DNA of 64,000 nucleotides from Novispirillum itersonii subsp. itersonii ATCC 12639 (GTDB lineage: Bacteria > Pseudomonadota > Alphaproteobacteria > Rhodospirillales > Rhodospirillaceae): NCBI RefSeq assembly GCF_000381985.1, contig NZ_KB907338.1:248001-312000 (forward strand), given 5' to 3'. The position numbers were made by a program, and so were the translations under genes. Positions 1 to 7,871 of this stretch are shown here, one piece after another. The notes under the pieces were generated by a model, which was not told where the DNA came from, ran no database searches, and was given only the letters and a program-made list of their open reading frames with translations. How positions within the stretch are numbered: position 1 is the first letter of the stretch; each line of letters opens with the position of its first letter.

Positions 1-1
1 C

Positions 2-1189
2 CTGTGCGGCGGCGCGGTCTCTGATGCCGGGCAGGTGATTCTCAGCCTGTCGCGGATGAACCGGATCCGGGCCATCAATCCCATCGACTTCACCATCACG
101 GTCGAGGCCGGGGTGATTCTGGAAGAGGTGCAGACCGCCGCGCTGGAGGCTGACCGCTTCTTCCCGCTGGCGCTGGGGGCGCAGGGCTCCTGCCAGATCG
201 GTGGCAATCTGGCCACCAACGCCGGGGGGCTGAACGTGCTGCGGTATGGCAACACCCGTGACCTGTGTCTGGGGCTGGAAGTGGTGCTGGCCGACGGCAC
301 GGTGTGGAATGGCCTGAAAGCGCTGGGTAAGGACAACACCGGCTTTGCCCTGAAGCACCTGTTCATCGGCGGTGAAGGGGCGCTGGGCGTCATCACTGCG
401 GCGGTGATGAAGCTGTATCCACGCCCGCTGGAAAAGCAGACCGCCCTGTGTGCGGTCGATGATGTGGCGCAGGTTCCGGCCCTGCTGGCGCTGGCCCGCG
501 CCATGTCCGGCGATCAGGTCTCGGCGTTTGAGCTGGTGGCCCGTTTTGGTCTGGAGCTGGCCTGCCGCCATCTGGATGGGGTGTCTGATCCGTTTGAGGG
601 GCAGCATCCGTGGTATGTGCTGGCGGAGTTTTCTTCGACCCGTGCGGGCACTGACCTGCGCGCGGTGTTTGAAGGCTTCCTTGAGACCGCGTTTGAGCAG
701 GGGATCATCTCTGATGCGGTGATTGCTGAAAGCGGTCAGCAGGAAGCCTCGTTCTGGCGGATGCGTGAAGGCCTGCCGGAAGCGCAGAAGCACGAAGGCG
801 CGTCGATCAAGCATGACGTCGCGGTGCCGGTGGCCCGTGTGCCGGAATTCCTTGACCGCGCCATCGCCGGGGTGACAGCGGCCCTGCCGGGGTTGCGCCC
901 GTGCCCGTTCGGCCATGTCGGTGACGGCAACATCCACTTCAACCTGACCCAGCCGGAGGGCATGGACCCCAAGGCTTATCTGGCCCATTGGGAAGAAATG
1001 AACCGGATCGTCCACGACATTGTGGTTGATATGGGCGGCTCAATCTCCGCCGAGCACGGGGTCGGTCGTCTGAAGGTGGATGAGATCATCCATTACAAGA
1101 GCGCGGCGGAAATCGAGGTGATGCGGAAGGTGAAGGCGGCGCTGGACCCGCACAACCTGCTGAATCCCGGTGTGGTGGTACGCCTCTGA
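2..1189 (+). CDS. FAD-binding oxidoreductase, D-2-hydroxyacid/D-2-hydroxyglutarate dehydrogenase type (5' partial)
   Basis: The reading frame is open to the left edge, so the N-terminal part of the FAD (PCMH) domain lies outside the window; the GTG at 35 is internal. What remains is the second half of the PCMH domain (GGNLATNAGGLNVLRYGNTR, then GGEGALGVIT) and the complete FAD-oxidase C-terminal domain ending in FGHVGDGNIHFNL, SAEHGVGRLK and DPHNLLNPG. These are the signatures of the GlcD/D-lactate dehydrogenase/D-2-hydroxyglutarate dehydrogenase family, which oxidise 2-hydroxyacids with FAD and pass electrons to a quinone, ETF or cytochrome. The histidines of GHVGDGNIH and EHGVG are the usual metal/substrate ligands. 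A hairpin terminator follows. The exact substrate cannot be read from the sequence; the D2HGDH-like branch is my best guess. Confidence 0.88.
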   Translation: MCGGAVSDAGQVILSLSRMNRIRAINPIDFTITVEAGVILEEVQTAALEADRFFPLALGAQGSCQIGGNLATNAGGLNVLRYGNTRDLCLGLEVVLADGTVWNGLKALGKDNTGFALKHLFIGGEGALGVITAAVMKLYPRPLEKQTALCAVDDVAQVPALLALARAMSGDQVSAFELVARFGLELACRHLDGVSDPFEGQHPWYVLAEFSSTRAGTDLRAVFEGFLETAFEQGIISDAVIAESGQQEASFWRMREGLPEAQKHEGASIKHDVAVPVARVPEFLDRAIAGVTAALPGLRPCPFGHVGDGNIHFNLTQPEGMDPKAYLAHWEEMNRIVHDIVVDMGGSISAEHGVGRLKVDEIIHYKSAAEIEVMRKVKAALDPHNLLNPGVVVRL

Positions 1190-1230
1190 CCGGATCATCC
1201 TGATTCTTTGATTCTGACCTTTTGAAACGG

Positions 1231-1265
1231 GGCCGGATGTGGGGAAACCTGCGTCCGGCCTTTTT
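1231..1265 (+). terminator. Rho-independent terminator after the FAD oxidase
   Basis: Stem GGCCGGA (1231-1237) pairs with TCCGGCC (1254-1260) and is followed directly by five T residues, 42 bases downstream of the stop codon. Confidence 0.8.
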
Positions 1266-1519
1266 GATTCCGGGCGGTCGATTCGGGAAAACTGTCCGAT
1301 CACGGACTGTATTTTCCATATGGTGGAATATGATAGGGCTGGGCGATCCCCTTTTTTAGAAATGTTGAATTTTTTGGTGCATAAATATGCAAAACATAAC
1401 TTCTGATTGTTTTTCTTGGCGCTTGCTGATCCGAGACGTATCGTGCTGAGAACGTGTGGCAGCTGTCGGACAATTGCGCCGGGGCGTCAGCGTTGCCGAA
1501 AATGCATTCGGGGGGTCGG
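1266..1519. promoter_or_regulatory. AT-rich leader/promoter region of the chemoreceptor gene
   Basis: This 254-base stretch has no gene and is clearly more AT-rich than its surroundings, as expected for a promoter. It contains an imperfect palindrome around CCATATGG (about 1311-1333) and a smaller dyad GCATAAATATGC (1380-1391). I could not assign a sigma factor with certainty. Confidence 0.4.
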
Positions 1520-3202
1520 ATGATTAAAAACAGTAAAATTTCCACCAAGCTGCTGCTGCTGGCGGTGCTGGGTATTTTTGGTGTGGGAGCAGTGACCCTT
1601 CTCGGGCTGCTGAACCTGCGGCAGACGATGGAAGCGGAGCGGCACCGGGCTGTTCAGCAGGTGGTCGAGACCGCGGTCTCGGTGGCGGCCTATTACCATA
1701 AACAGGCACAGGATGGGGCGCTGTCGGCTGAAGAGGCCAAGAGCCGGGCGGCAGCGGTGATCCGGGCCTATCGCTACGCGCAGGGCGACTACCTGTTTGT
1801 TTATAACACGGCGGGGGTCACGGAAATCCACGGCACCCGTAAGGATCTGGAAGGCAAGCAGCGCCTTGAGGAAAAGGACGCCACCGGCTTCGCCTTCATC
1901 CGCCATCAGATTGAAAATGCCAAAAAAGGGGGTGGTTTCACCACCTACCGCTTCACCAAGCCGGGCGGTGGCGAGGTGCTGTTTGAAAAGGTTTCTTACG
2001 AAACCCTGTTTGCCCCATGGGACTGGGTGATTGCCTCCGGCGTTTACGTTGACGACATTGACATTGCCTTCCGGGCGGTGGTCGTGCGGGCGGCGTTGGT
2101 GCTGGCCGTGCTGCTGGCGGTGATGATCGGGGCATCCCTGCTGCTCAGCCGGGTGATTTCAACCCCGATCCGCCGGATGGCGGGCGCGATGCGGGCGCTG
2201 GCCGGGGGGGACCTGTCTATTTCGGTCCCGGCGCTTGATCACCGTGATGAGATCGGTGAAATGGCGGCGGCGGTGGAGATCTTCCGGGAAAATGCCCGCG
2301 AGCGGCAGGCCCTGTCCACTGCGGCACAGGCCGATGCGCTGGCCCGTGAACAGCGCAGCCAGCAGCTGGAGCATCTGCTGCAGACTTTTGACCGCGATGT
2401 GTCGCAGGTTCTCGAGACGGTGACCTCAGCCTCCACCGAGCTGGAGGCGACGGCCCGCACCCTGTCCGGGACTGCGGAACAGTCTGCCCAGAATGCCACC
2501 TCGGCGGCAACGGCGACGGAGCAGGCCTCGATGAATGTGAAAAGCGTTGCCGTCGCCTCTGATGAGCTGGCAGCGTCGATCACGCATATCGCTGAACGGG
2601 CCGGACAGTCGCAGGCGGTGGCGGAACGGGCCACGGCGGCGGCAGACCGGACCGAACAGACGGTGCGGACGCTGGTGGAAGCCACCGGTCATATCAGCCA
2701 GATCATTGGCCTGATTGAGACGGTTGCCAGCCAGACCAATCTGTTGGCCCTGAATGCGACCATCGAGGCCGCCCGGGCCGGAGAGGCCGGTAAGGGCTTT
2801 GCCGTGGTGGCGAATGAGGTGAAAAGCCTCGCCAACCAGACCTCGCACGCCACCGCAGAGATCTCAACCCAGATCGCGGCGATGGAAGCGGCTTCGACGC
2901 AGGTGGCGGAAGCCATCCGCGAGATTGTCGGGGTGATCGGCGAGGTCAATGCGCTGGCCGGGGATATTTCCGATGCCGTCTCGCAGCAGGGCGAGGCCAC
3001 GCGGGAGATTGCCCGGAATGTCACCGAGGCGGCACAGGGCACGCAGGAGGTGGCGGAAAGTGTCATCCACGTCACTGTCGGGGCGCAGGAAACCGGGGAA
3101 AGCGCCGGTCAGCTGCTGTCTGCCGCCGGGGAGCTGTCGCGCCAGTCAGAGAAGATGCGTGGGCAGATCACCGACTTCTTCGCCCGGGCCCGGGCGCTGT
3201 AA
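1520..3202 (+). CDS. Methyl-accepting chemotaxis protein with single Cache (sCache_2-like) sensor
   Basis: A transmembrane chemoreceptor of about 560 residues. The frame is open further upstream, but [10 protein letters not shown] at 1520 directly precedes the first membrane helix and is taken as start (an ATG at 1502 is possible). Order: TM1 (about residues 10-32), a periplasmic Cache domain with the [13 protein letters not shown] motif typical of sCache_2 small-ligand sensors, TM2 (about 187-211), HAMP, then the long coiled-coil signalling domain with the near-invariant hairpin tip [16 protein letters not shown] that contacts CheA/CheW. No CheB/CheR-tethering pentapeptide is visible at the C-terminus (ends FFARARAL). 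It is monocistronic, followed by a strong terminator. The ligand is unknown; many sCache_2 receptors sense small carboxylates. Confidence 0.92.
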   Translation: MIKNSKISTKLLLLAVLGIFGVGAVTLLGLLNLRQTMEAERHRAVQQVVETAVSVAAYYHKQAQDGALSAEEAKSRAAAVIRAYRYAQGDYLFVYNTAGVTEIHGTRKDLEGKQRLEEKDATGFAFIRHQIENAKKGGGFTTYRFTKPGGGEVLFEKVSYETLFAPWDWVIASGVYVDDIDIAFRAVVVRAALVLAVLLAVMIGASLLLSRVISTPIRRMAGAMRALAGGDLSISVPALDHRDEIGEMAAAVEIFRENARERQALSTAAQADALAREQRSQQLEHLLQTFDRDVSQVLETVTSASTELEATARTLSGTAEQSAQNATSAATATEQASMNVKSVAVASDELAASITHIAERAGQSQAVAERATAAADRTEQTVRTLVEATGHISQIIGLIETVASQTNLLALNATIEAARAGEAGKGFAVVANEVKSLANQTSHATAEISTQIAAMEAASTQVAEAIREIVGVIGEVNALAGDISDAVSQQGEATREIARNVTEAAQGTQEVAESVIHVTVGAQETGESAGQLLSAAGELSRQSEKMRGQITDFFARARAL

Positions 3203-3221
3203 CAGGTCCTGTATTGTCGTT

Positions 3222-3265
3222 GAAAAAAACCGCCGCTCCGGGCCTCCGGGGCGGCGGTTCTGTTT
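3222..3265. terminator. Bidirectional terminator between chemoreceptor and MFS gene
   Basis: AACCGCCGC (3228-3236) pairs with GCGGCGGTT (3251-3259). An A-run precedes it and a T-rich tract follows, so it can serve the plus-strand chemoreceptor and the minus-strand siderophore locus. Confidence 0.8.
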
Positions 3266-3293
3266 TGGAAAGCCCCATGCCGGGGGACGGGGA

Positions 3294-4538
3294 TTAGGAC
3301 GGACGGCTGCCGGACAGGGCACGGACGGAGACAACCAGCAGCAGGCAGAACAGGCACAGCAGGGCCGCGCAGACAAAGGTGCGGCTGTATCCGGCGTATC
3401 CGGCCAGAGCGGCCCCGCCGCTGCCGCACAGAATGGCGACGGTCACGCTGGCGGACTGGAACAGGGCAAAGTCCGTGGCCGCCCGCTGCTGGTCACTCAG
3501 CGCCATCAGGCGGGTGTAGAGGGCGACAAATCCGGCGGAGACCGCCGCCGTCCCGCCGAGGACCGTTGCCGCAACCGCCCACGGGCTGTTTCCGGCCAGC
3601 GGACCGCCCGGCATCAGCGCCGCCAGCAGCAGGAAGCAGGCCGCCTGTCCCGGCAGGATGGCGGCCATGGCCCGGCGGGCCCGGCCCTGCCGCGACAGGC
3701 CCCAGCCTGCCGCTGTTCCGGTCAGGGCGGCAATCAGGGTGGCCGGGCCGGTGACCAGACTCACCTGTTCCAGCGACAGGCCGCTGTCGACCAGCACCGG
3801 GCCGGTCAGGGCCAGCGTGATCCGGCCCCCGGCCTCGAAGCACAGGGTCAGCAGCAGACCGGCCTGCACGTTCCGGCAGGTCAGGGCCTGCCACAGGCTG
3901 CCCCGCCGCTGTCCCTCCGCCGGGGGAGGCAGGGGATCCCCGGCGGGCAGCAGCCGCGTGGACAGGCCGGAGGCCAGCAGCAGGGCGGCGATGACCAGCA
4001 CCGCCCCGGCCCAGCCGGTCCAGCCGGACAGCAGGGTGAATAGGCCGCTGCCAAGAGCGGTTCCGGCATAGCCCCCGGCAATCTGCACCGTGCTGCCATC
4101 CTGCCGCCGCCGCTCGGGAAGGGTGCGGATCAGCAGGGCGTCGCAGGCGGTGTCCACGGTTGCCGCCAGCAGGGCGGTCAGCGCCAGCACCGTCAGCAGC
4201 AGCGGGACGGCGGCGGCCAGACCGGTGTTCCCGCCGGGCAGAAAGGCCAGCCCGCCAATCAGCCCGGCGGGCAGAACCGATCCTACGGTCAGGATCCGCC
4301 GGGTCCGCCGGGGTGTGATCCAGGGCGCCCACAGGGCCTTCAGGGCCCACGGTGCCATGATCAGCGAGATCAGGCCGATCTGTTCCACCGGCACCCCGCC
4401 GCTGCGCAGCACGGTGGGGATGCCGACGAAAGACAGGCCACCGATAATCCCCTGCGCCGTATACAGGGCTGCGGCCACGGTCAGGGTGCGGGCGAGGGCG
4501 GGGGTGTCAGCCGTGTTCAGCCCGGCGTCGGCCCCCAT
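3294..4538 (-). CDS. RhtX/FptX/YbtX-like MFS permease of the siderophore locus
   Basis: A 414-residue hydrophobic protein with about 12 membrane segments and the SFVGIPTVLRSGGVPVEQIG-type N-terminus of AmpG-like MFS carriers. Its position, with its start overlapping the stop of the FyuA-like receptor (TGATG), matches RhtX and FptX, which carry ferric siderophores across the inner membrane, and YbtX of the yersiniabactin locus. The overlap implies translational coupling. The receptor brings a ferric siderophore into the periplasm, and this carrier or the two ABC proteins upstream move it inward. The family call rests on membrane topology plus context, so a different small-molecule carrier is possible. 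Confidence 0.75.
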   Translation of the reverse strand: MGADAGLNTADTPALARTLTVAAALYTAQGIIGGLSFVGIPTVLRSGGVPVEQIGLISLIMAPWALKALWAPWITPRRTRRILTVGSVLPAGLIGGLAFLPGGNTGLAAAVPLLLTVLALTALLAATVDTACDALLIRTLPERRRQDGSTVQIAGGYAGTALGSGLFTLLSGWTGWAGAVLVIAALLLASGLSTRLLPAGDPLPPPAEGQRRGSLWQALTCRNVQAGLLLTLCFEAGGRITLALTGPVLVDSGLSLEQVSLVTGPATLIAALTGTAAGWGLSRQGRARRAMAAILPGQAACFLLLAALMPGGPLAGNSPWAVAATVLGGTAAVSAGFVALYTRLMALSDQQRAATDFALFQSASVTVAILCGSGGAALAGYAGYSRTFVCAALLCLFCLLLVVSVRALSGSRPS

Positions 4539-6631
4539 CAGAAGGTGACCCCGCCCTTGATGCCGACCACCCGGCCTTCGCCGAGGCTGCTGTAGGTGGT
4601 GCCGCCGTTGAAGCTGTAGGTGCGGTACTGGCGGTCGGTGAGGTTTTCGGCAAACAGGCTGACGGTGGCCCCGGAGTCCAGCGCCAGATCCTGTGACAGG
4701 TCGAACAGGGCGTATCCGCCCTGTGCCATCGTGTTGGCCGGGTCAAAATAGGTCCGCGAGGCATAGCGGGTTGCCCCGCGCACGCTCAGGTCCCCCGGCA
4801 GGCCGGTGGCTGGCAGGAAGTAGGTGGCCGAGGCGTTGAGCAGGAGATCCGGGGCATAGGGCAGGCGTTTGTCGGCGTAATCGGCATTGCTGACCGGATC
4901 GGTAGCGCTGGTGAAGGTGGACCGGCCGACGGTGCCGCCGAAGGTCAGCCGCAGGGAGTCCACCGGGCGGACCACGGTATCAAACTCCAGCCCGACGCTG
5001 CGGGACTCGCCCATGTTGCGCAGGGTCTGGAACGAGGATCCGGCGACATTGACGTAGATCTGCTTGTCCTCGGCCTCGATCCAGTAGGCGGTGGTGCTGA
5101 CCTCCACCCGGTTGCCGGCGAAGTGACCGGTCCAGCCAATTTCGGCGTTGGTCGAGGTCTCGGGGGAATAGGGCCGGGCATCGGCGGCGCTGGTGATGGT
5201 GTGGTTGAAGCCGCCGGGCTTGTAACCCTGACTGAGCTGGGCATGCAGGCGGTGATCCGGCGTCACCTGCCATCCGGCGGCCAGCTTGGGCGTCACCGCG
5301 TCAAAGTCGGCGCTGTTGCTGAAGGACAGGGCCGGGTAGGCCGCCATCAGGCCATTGGCCCGGGTGGCCTCGGTCTTGGCCTGATCGTAGGAATAGCGGA
5401 CCCCGGCGGTCAGGTCGACGGTGGGGGTCAGGTGATAGGTGCCTTCCCCGAAGGCAGCGGTGCCGGTGGTTGTGACCGAGGAGTCGGAGGCCCCGACCAC
5501 CCCGCCGAAGTAGGGGCCGGTCTGACGGTCGAAATCGGTCTGTCCGGCATAGAGGCCGACCACCCCGTTGTAGCGGTCACCGGTAAGGGCGTAGCGCAGT
5601 TCCTGCGACAGGGTCTTCTGCTGTTCCGGCTGATACAGGCCATAGGCGAAGCGGTCGAGGTCGCGGTCCTGATAGGCGGTGATGCTGCTGATGGTGCCGG
5701 GGCCGACCCGGTAGTCGGCGTTCAGGGCCAGACTGGTCAGGGTCTTGTGGCTGCGGGGATGGGCGTAGACGGCGCTGTTGGTGCTGCGGCGGTGGATGTC
5801 GCTGACGACCACCTCCTCGTTGCTGTTCTCCTCAATCCGGCTGGCGCTGAGGGCAAGATCGAGCGGGCCGCCCTGCGGGGCGAAGCGCAGGCGGGCGCGG
5901 GCATCGCGGTTCTGGCGGTCATCGACCGAGGACCCGCCGGTGGCGGCATCATCAATGGTGCCGTCCCGCCACGATCCACCCAGAGACAGATCCCCGTACA
6001 GCCGCCCCGGATCCAGCACCTGCGTGGTGCTGATGCGACTGTCCTGCCCGGCGGTGGACAGTCCGGCGCTGACGGTGGTGCGGGCGCTGTCCGGGCGGCG
6101 GGTGATGATGTTGATCACCCCGCCATAGGCCCCGGCACCGTAAAGGCTGCCTTGCGGGCCTTTCAGGAGTTCCACGCGGTCCACATCGGTCAGGGCCTGC
6201 GACAGGGTGGCGGGATCCTGCGGAACGCCGTCGACGTACACCTGCACCGCCGGATTATAGAAATCCGGGGAGGACATGCCGCGGATGCTGATGTTGGCAT
6301 AGGTGCTGCTGCCCCGGGCGCTGATGTGCAGGCCGGGGAAGACCTTTTCGAGGTCGGTGATGGTTCTGACCCCGGCTTCCTCCAGATCCGCACCGCTGCG
6401 GACAAGGACCGAGGAATCGGTGGCGCCGCTGGCCTGCGGGCGCTTGTTGGCGGTGACGGTCACGGTCGGCAGGCTGGCTGGGTCGGCGGCCTGCGCCGGG
6501 GCGGGCAGCCCAAGCAGGGCGGCCATGGTAACGCCGGCGGTCACGGTAGCTCTGGCGGTTACGGTACCGCTGGCGGCCACGGTACCGCTGGCAGAAAGTG
6601 CCAGTCCCTGTTTCATCCGGTCCTGTTTCAT
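4538..6631 (-). CDS. FyuA-like TonB-dependent siderophore receptor
   Basis: A 697-residue outer-membrane receptor. Order: a long signal peptide ending near APAQA, a TonB-box region (LPTVTVTANKR), a plug domain with SSPDFYNPAVQVYVDGVPQ and ELLKGPQGSLYGAGAYGGVINI, and a 22-strand-type barrel ending NLTDRQYRTYSFNGG and a C-terminal Phe. The plug motif and the barrel end closely resemble the yersiniabactin/pesticin receptor FyuA. The signal peptide is built from four 18-bp tandem repeats (see repeat entry). It lies downstream of the AraC gene and is coupled to the MFS gene. Ligand specificity for a phenolate-thiazoline siderophore is an inference from similarity and neighbours. Confidence 0.9.
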   Translation of the reverse strand: MKQDRMKQGLALSASGTVAASGTVTARATVTAGVTMAALLGLPAPAQAADPASLPTVTVTANKRPQASGATDSSVLVRSGADLEEAGVRTITDLEKVFPGLHISARGSSTYANISIRGMSSPDFYNPAVQVYVDGVPQDPATLSQALTDVDRVELLKGPQGSLYGAGAYGGVINIITRRPDSARTTVSAGLSTAGQDSRISTTQVLDPGRLYGDLSLGGSWRDGTIDDAATGGSSVDDRQNRDARARLRFAPQGGPLDLALSASRIEENSNEEVVVSDIHRRSTNSAVYAHPRSHKTLTSLALNADYRVGPGTISSITAYQDRDLDRFAYGLYQPEQQKTLSQELRYALTGDRYNGVVGLYAGQTDFDRQTGPYFGGVVGASDSSVTTTGTAAFGEGTYHLTPTVDLTAGVRYSYDQAKTEATRANGLMAAYPALSFSNSADFDAVTPKLAAGWQVTPDHRLHAQLSQGYKPGGFNHTITSAADARPYSPETSTNAEIGWTGHFAGNRVEVSTTAYWIEAEDKQIYVNVAGSSFQTLRNMGESRSVGLEFDTVVRPVDSLRLTFGGTVGRSTFTSATDPVSNADYADKRLPYAPDLLLNASATYFLPATGLPGDLSVRGATRYASRTYFDPANTMAQGGYALFDLSQDLALDSGATVSLFAENLTDRQYRTYSFNGGTTYSSLGEGRVVGIKGGVTF
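6523..6594 (-). repeat. Four 18-bp tandem repeats inside the receptor signal peptide
   Basis: Units at 6523-6540, 6541-6558, 6559-6576 and 6577-6594 share the pattern nnACGGTAnCnCTGGCGG on the plus strand. Read on the minus strand they encode repeated six-residue units of the type SGTVAA/SGTVTA. The unit length is a multiple of three, so copy-number change would lengthen or shorten the signal peptide without a frameshift. Confidence 0.85.
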
Positions 6632-6787
6632 CGGGGCAGATCCTTGTCATGGCTGTCTGTGCCGCAAGGCCTAGCAAGCCAGTCCCCCGGTCGGCCAACG
6701 GGATCAGGTCTGTACCGGTGGGGATCCGCACTAAAAATGACAATGAGAGGCGGTTGCACTCGCGCCGGGGGTGGCGGACGGGAAACC
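6632..6787 (-). promoter_or_regulatory. Upstream region of the siderophore receptor with a weak Fur/AraC-type site
   Basis: This 156-base gap precedes the receptor. An AT-rich island with AAAATGACAATGAGAGG (about 6734-6750) stands out in GC-rich sequence and resembles half of a Fur-type site; the other half is poor. It may instead be the operator of the neighbouring AraC-type activator. Confidence 0.3.
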
Positions 6788-7795
6788 CTATCTGCCGGTG
6801 GCGGCGTAACGGCTGGGGGATACCCCGTAGTAGCGGCGGAAGATCTTGGCAAAATGGGCCGGATTGGCATAGCCGACCGCCAGCGCGATTTCGGTGACCG
6901 AGGCCTCGCCCGCCGCCAGACGACGGGCCGCGTCCTTCATCCGCAGTTCCTGCACCGTGGCATAGACGGAATTACCGAACAGGCTGCGGAAGCCCTGCTT
7001 CAGCTTGTTTTCATTCAGGCCGACCTGCCGGGCCAGCTCCCGCAGCGGCGGCGGATTCTCCAGATCCGCCGACAGCAGGGCATAGGCGGTCTGAAGGCGG
7101 CTGCGGTCCCGCCCGGACAGGGGGGGGCCACCCGGCGTCTCTTTCGGCGGGGCCGGGTCGGTCATCAGCCCGCTGAGGGCCAGCGACAGAACCTCAAAGG
7201 CCCGGGCCTCCAGCAGCAGGCGGGCACTGGCCCCCTGCGTCGGGGCGGCCAGCAGGCGTTCCGCCAGCAGGCGCAGGTCGGCGGGCAGCGGGCGGTAGGT
7301 GAATTCCACGCTGGTTCCGGCCGGGAAGCGGACCGCATCGGGGGTTGGGGGGATGACCGTGGCCGCCGGGGTCAGCAGGGGGCGGAAATAGGCATCCTCG
7401 AAACGGAAATCGACCAGCCGGATCCGGGTTCCGGCCGGGACCGAGAAGCCCCCCCGGGCGGCCCCGGCGGAGGTCATCACCGACAGGGTGCCCGGTTGCA
7501 GCGGGTAGCGGTGGCTGTCCCCGTCCAGCCAGGTAAAGCCTGCTGCCTCAAGGATCAGGCCGATGTGCAGGCCGCTGCCGCATTCCTTTTCGCCGGACAG
7601 GTCCTGCACCGTTGTCATGTCCCGCAGCATCACCAGCAGGCCGGGGCGCAGCCACAGGCTTTCATCCCGCCCGGCGATGGCGGCCCCGCCGTGGCGGATG
7701 GCCTCGTGGTGATGCAGGGGGGCAGGGGCCGAGGTCTGCTGAAGGGTCGGGGACAGGGGGAAGGTGGAAACGCTGTTCATATCCGGCGGGTCCAT
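6788..7795 (-). CDS. AraC-family regulator, YbtA/PchR-like
   Basis: A 335-residue regulator: N-terminal sensor-like region, then a C-terminal double helix-turn-helix AraC domain with LNENKLKQGFRSLFGNSVY and VTEIALAVGYANPAHFAKIF. The first motif is typical of PchR/YbtA, which bind a ferric siderophore and activate their receptor and transport genes. The start is placed at ATG 7795 (7780 also possible), because an upstream extension would run into the ABC gene. A Fur box lies 58-76 bases upstream and a 12-bp inverted repeat abuts the start. It sits between the ABC pair and the receptor, as a locus-specific activator would. Confidence 0.88.
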   Translation of the reverse strand: MDPPDMNSVSTFPLSPTLQQTSAPAPLHHHEAIRHGGAAIAGRDESLWLRPGLLVMLRDMTTVQDLSGEKECGSGLHIGLILEAAGFTWLDGDSHRYPLQPGTLSVMTSAGAARGGFSVPAGTRIRLVDFRFEDAYFRPLLTPAATVIPPTPDAVRFPAGTSVEFTYRPLPADLRLLAERLLAAPTQGASARLLLEARAFEVLSLALSGLMTDPAPPKETPGGPPLSGRDRSRLQTAYALLSADLENPPPLRELARQVGLNENKLKQGFRSLFGNSVYATVQELRMKDAARRLAAGEASVTEIALAVGYANPAHFAKIFRRYYGVSPSRYAATGR

Positions 7796-7796
7796 G

Positions 7797-7837
7797 CAGT
7801 CAGTCCGGGAAAGGGGCCGGACAGTCCGGACTGACTG
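7797..7837 (-). promoter_or_regulatory. Perfect 12-bp inverted repeat in front of the AraC gene
   Basis: CAGTCAGTCCGG (7797-7808) and CCGGACTGACTG (7826-7837) are exact reverse complements separated by 17 bases, ending one base from the proposed start codon. It could be an autoregulatory operator or an mRNA hairpin covering the ribosome binding site. Confidence 0.6.
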
Positions 7838-7852
7838 TAGGAACAAACAGCA

Positions 7853-7871
7853 GATAATGCAAATCATTCTT
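7853..7871 (-). promoter_or_regulatory. Fur box upstream of the AraC regulator
   Basis: GATAATGCAAATCATTCTT matches the classical 19-bp Fur consensus (GATAATGATAATCATTATC) at 15 of 19 positions. It overlaps the stop codon of the upstream ABC gene and lies 58-76 bases before the regulator start, so iron-loaded Fur would shut off the regulator and thereby the receptor. Confidence 0.7.

Noticed and set aside
5123-7834. A 903-codon open frame on the plus strand opposite the siderophore receptor and AraC genes
   Set aside because: It is Gly/Val/Ala-rich without family motifs and lies opposite two well-supported genes; long antisense frames are common at this GC content.
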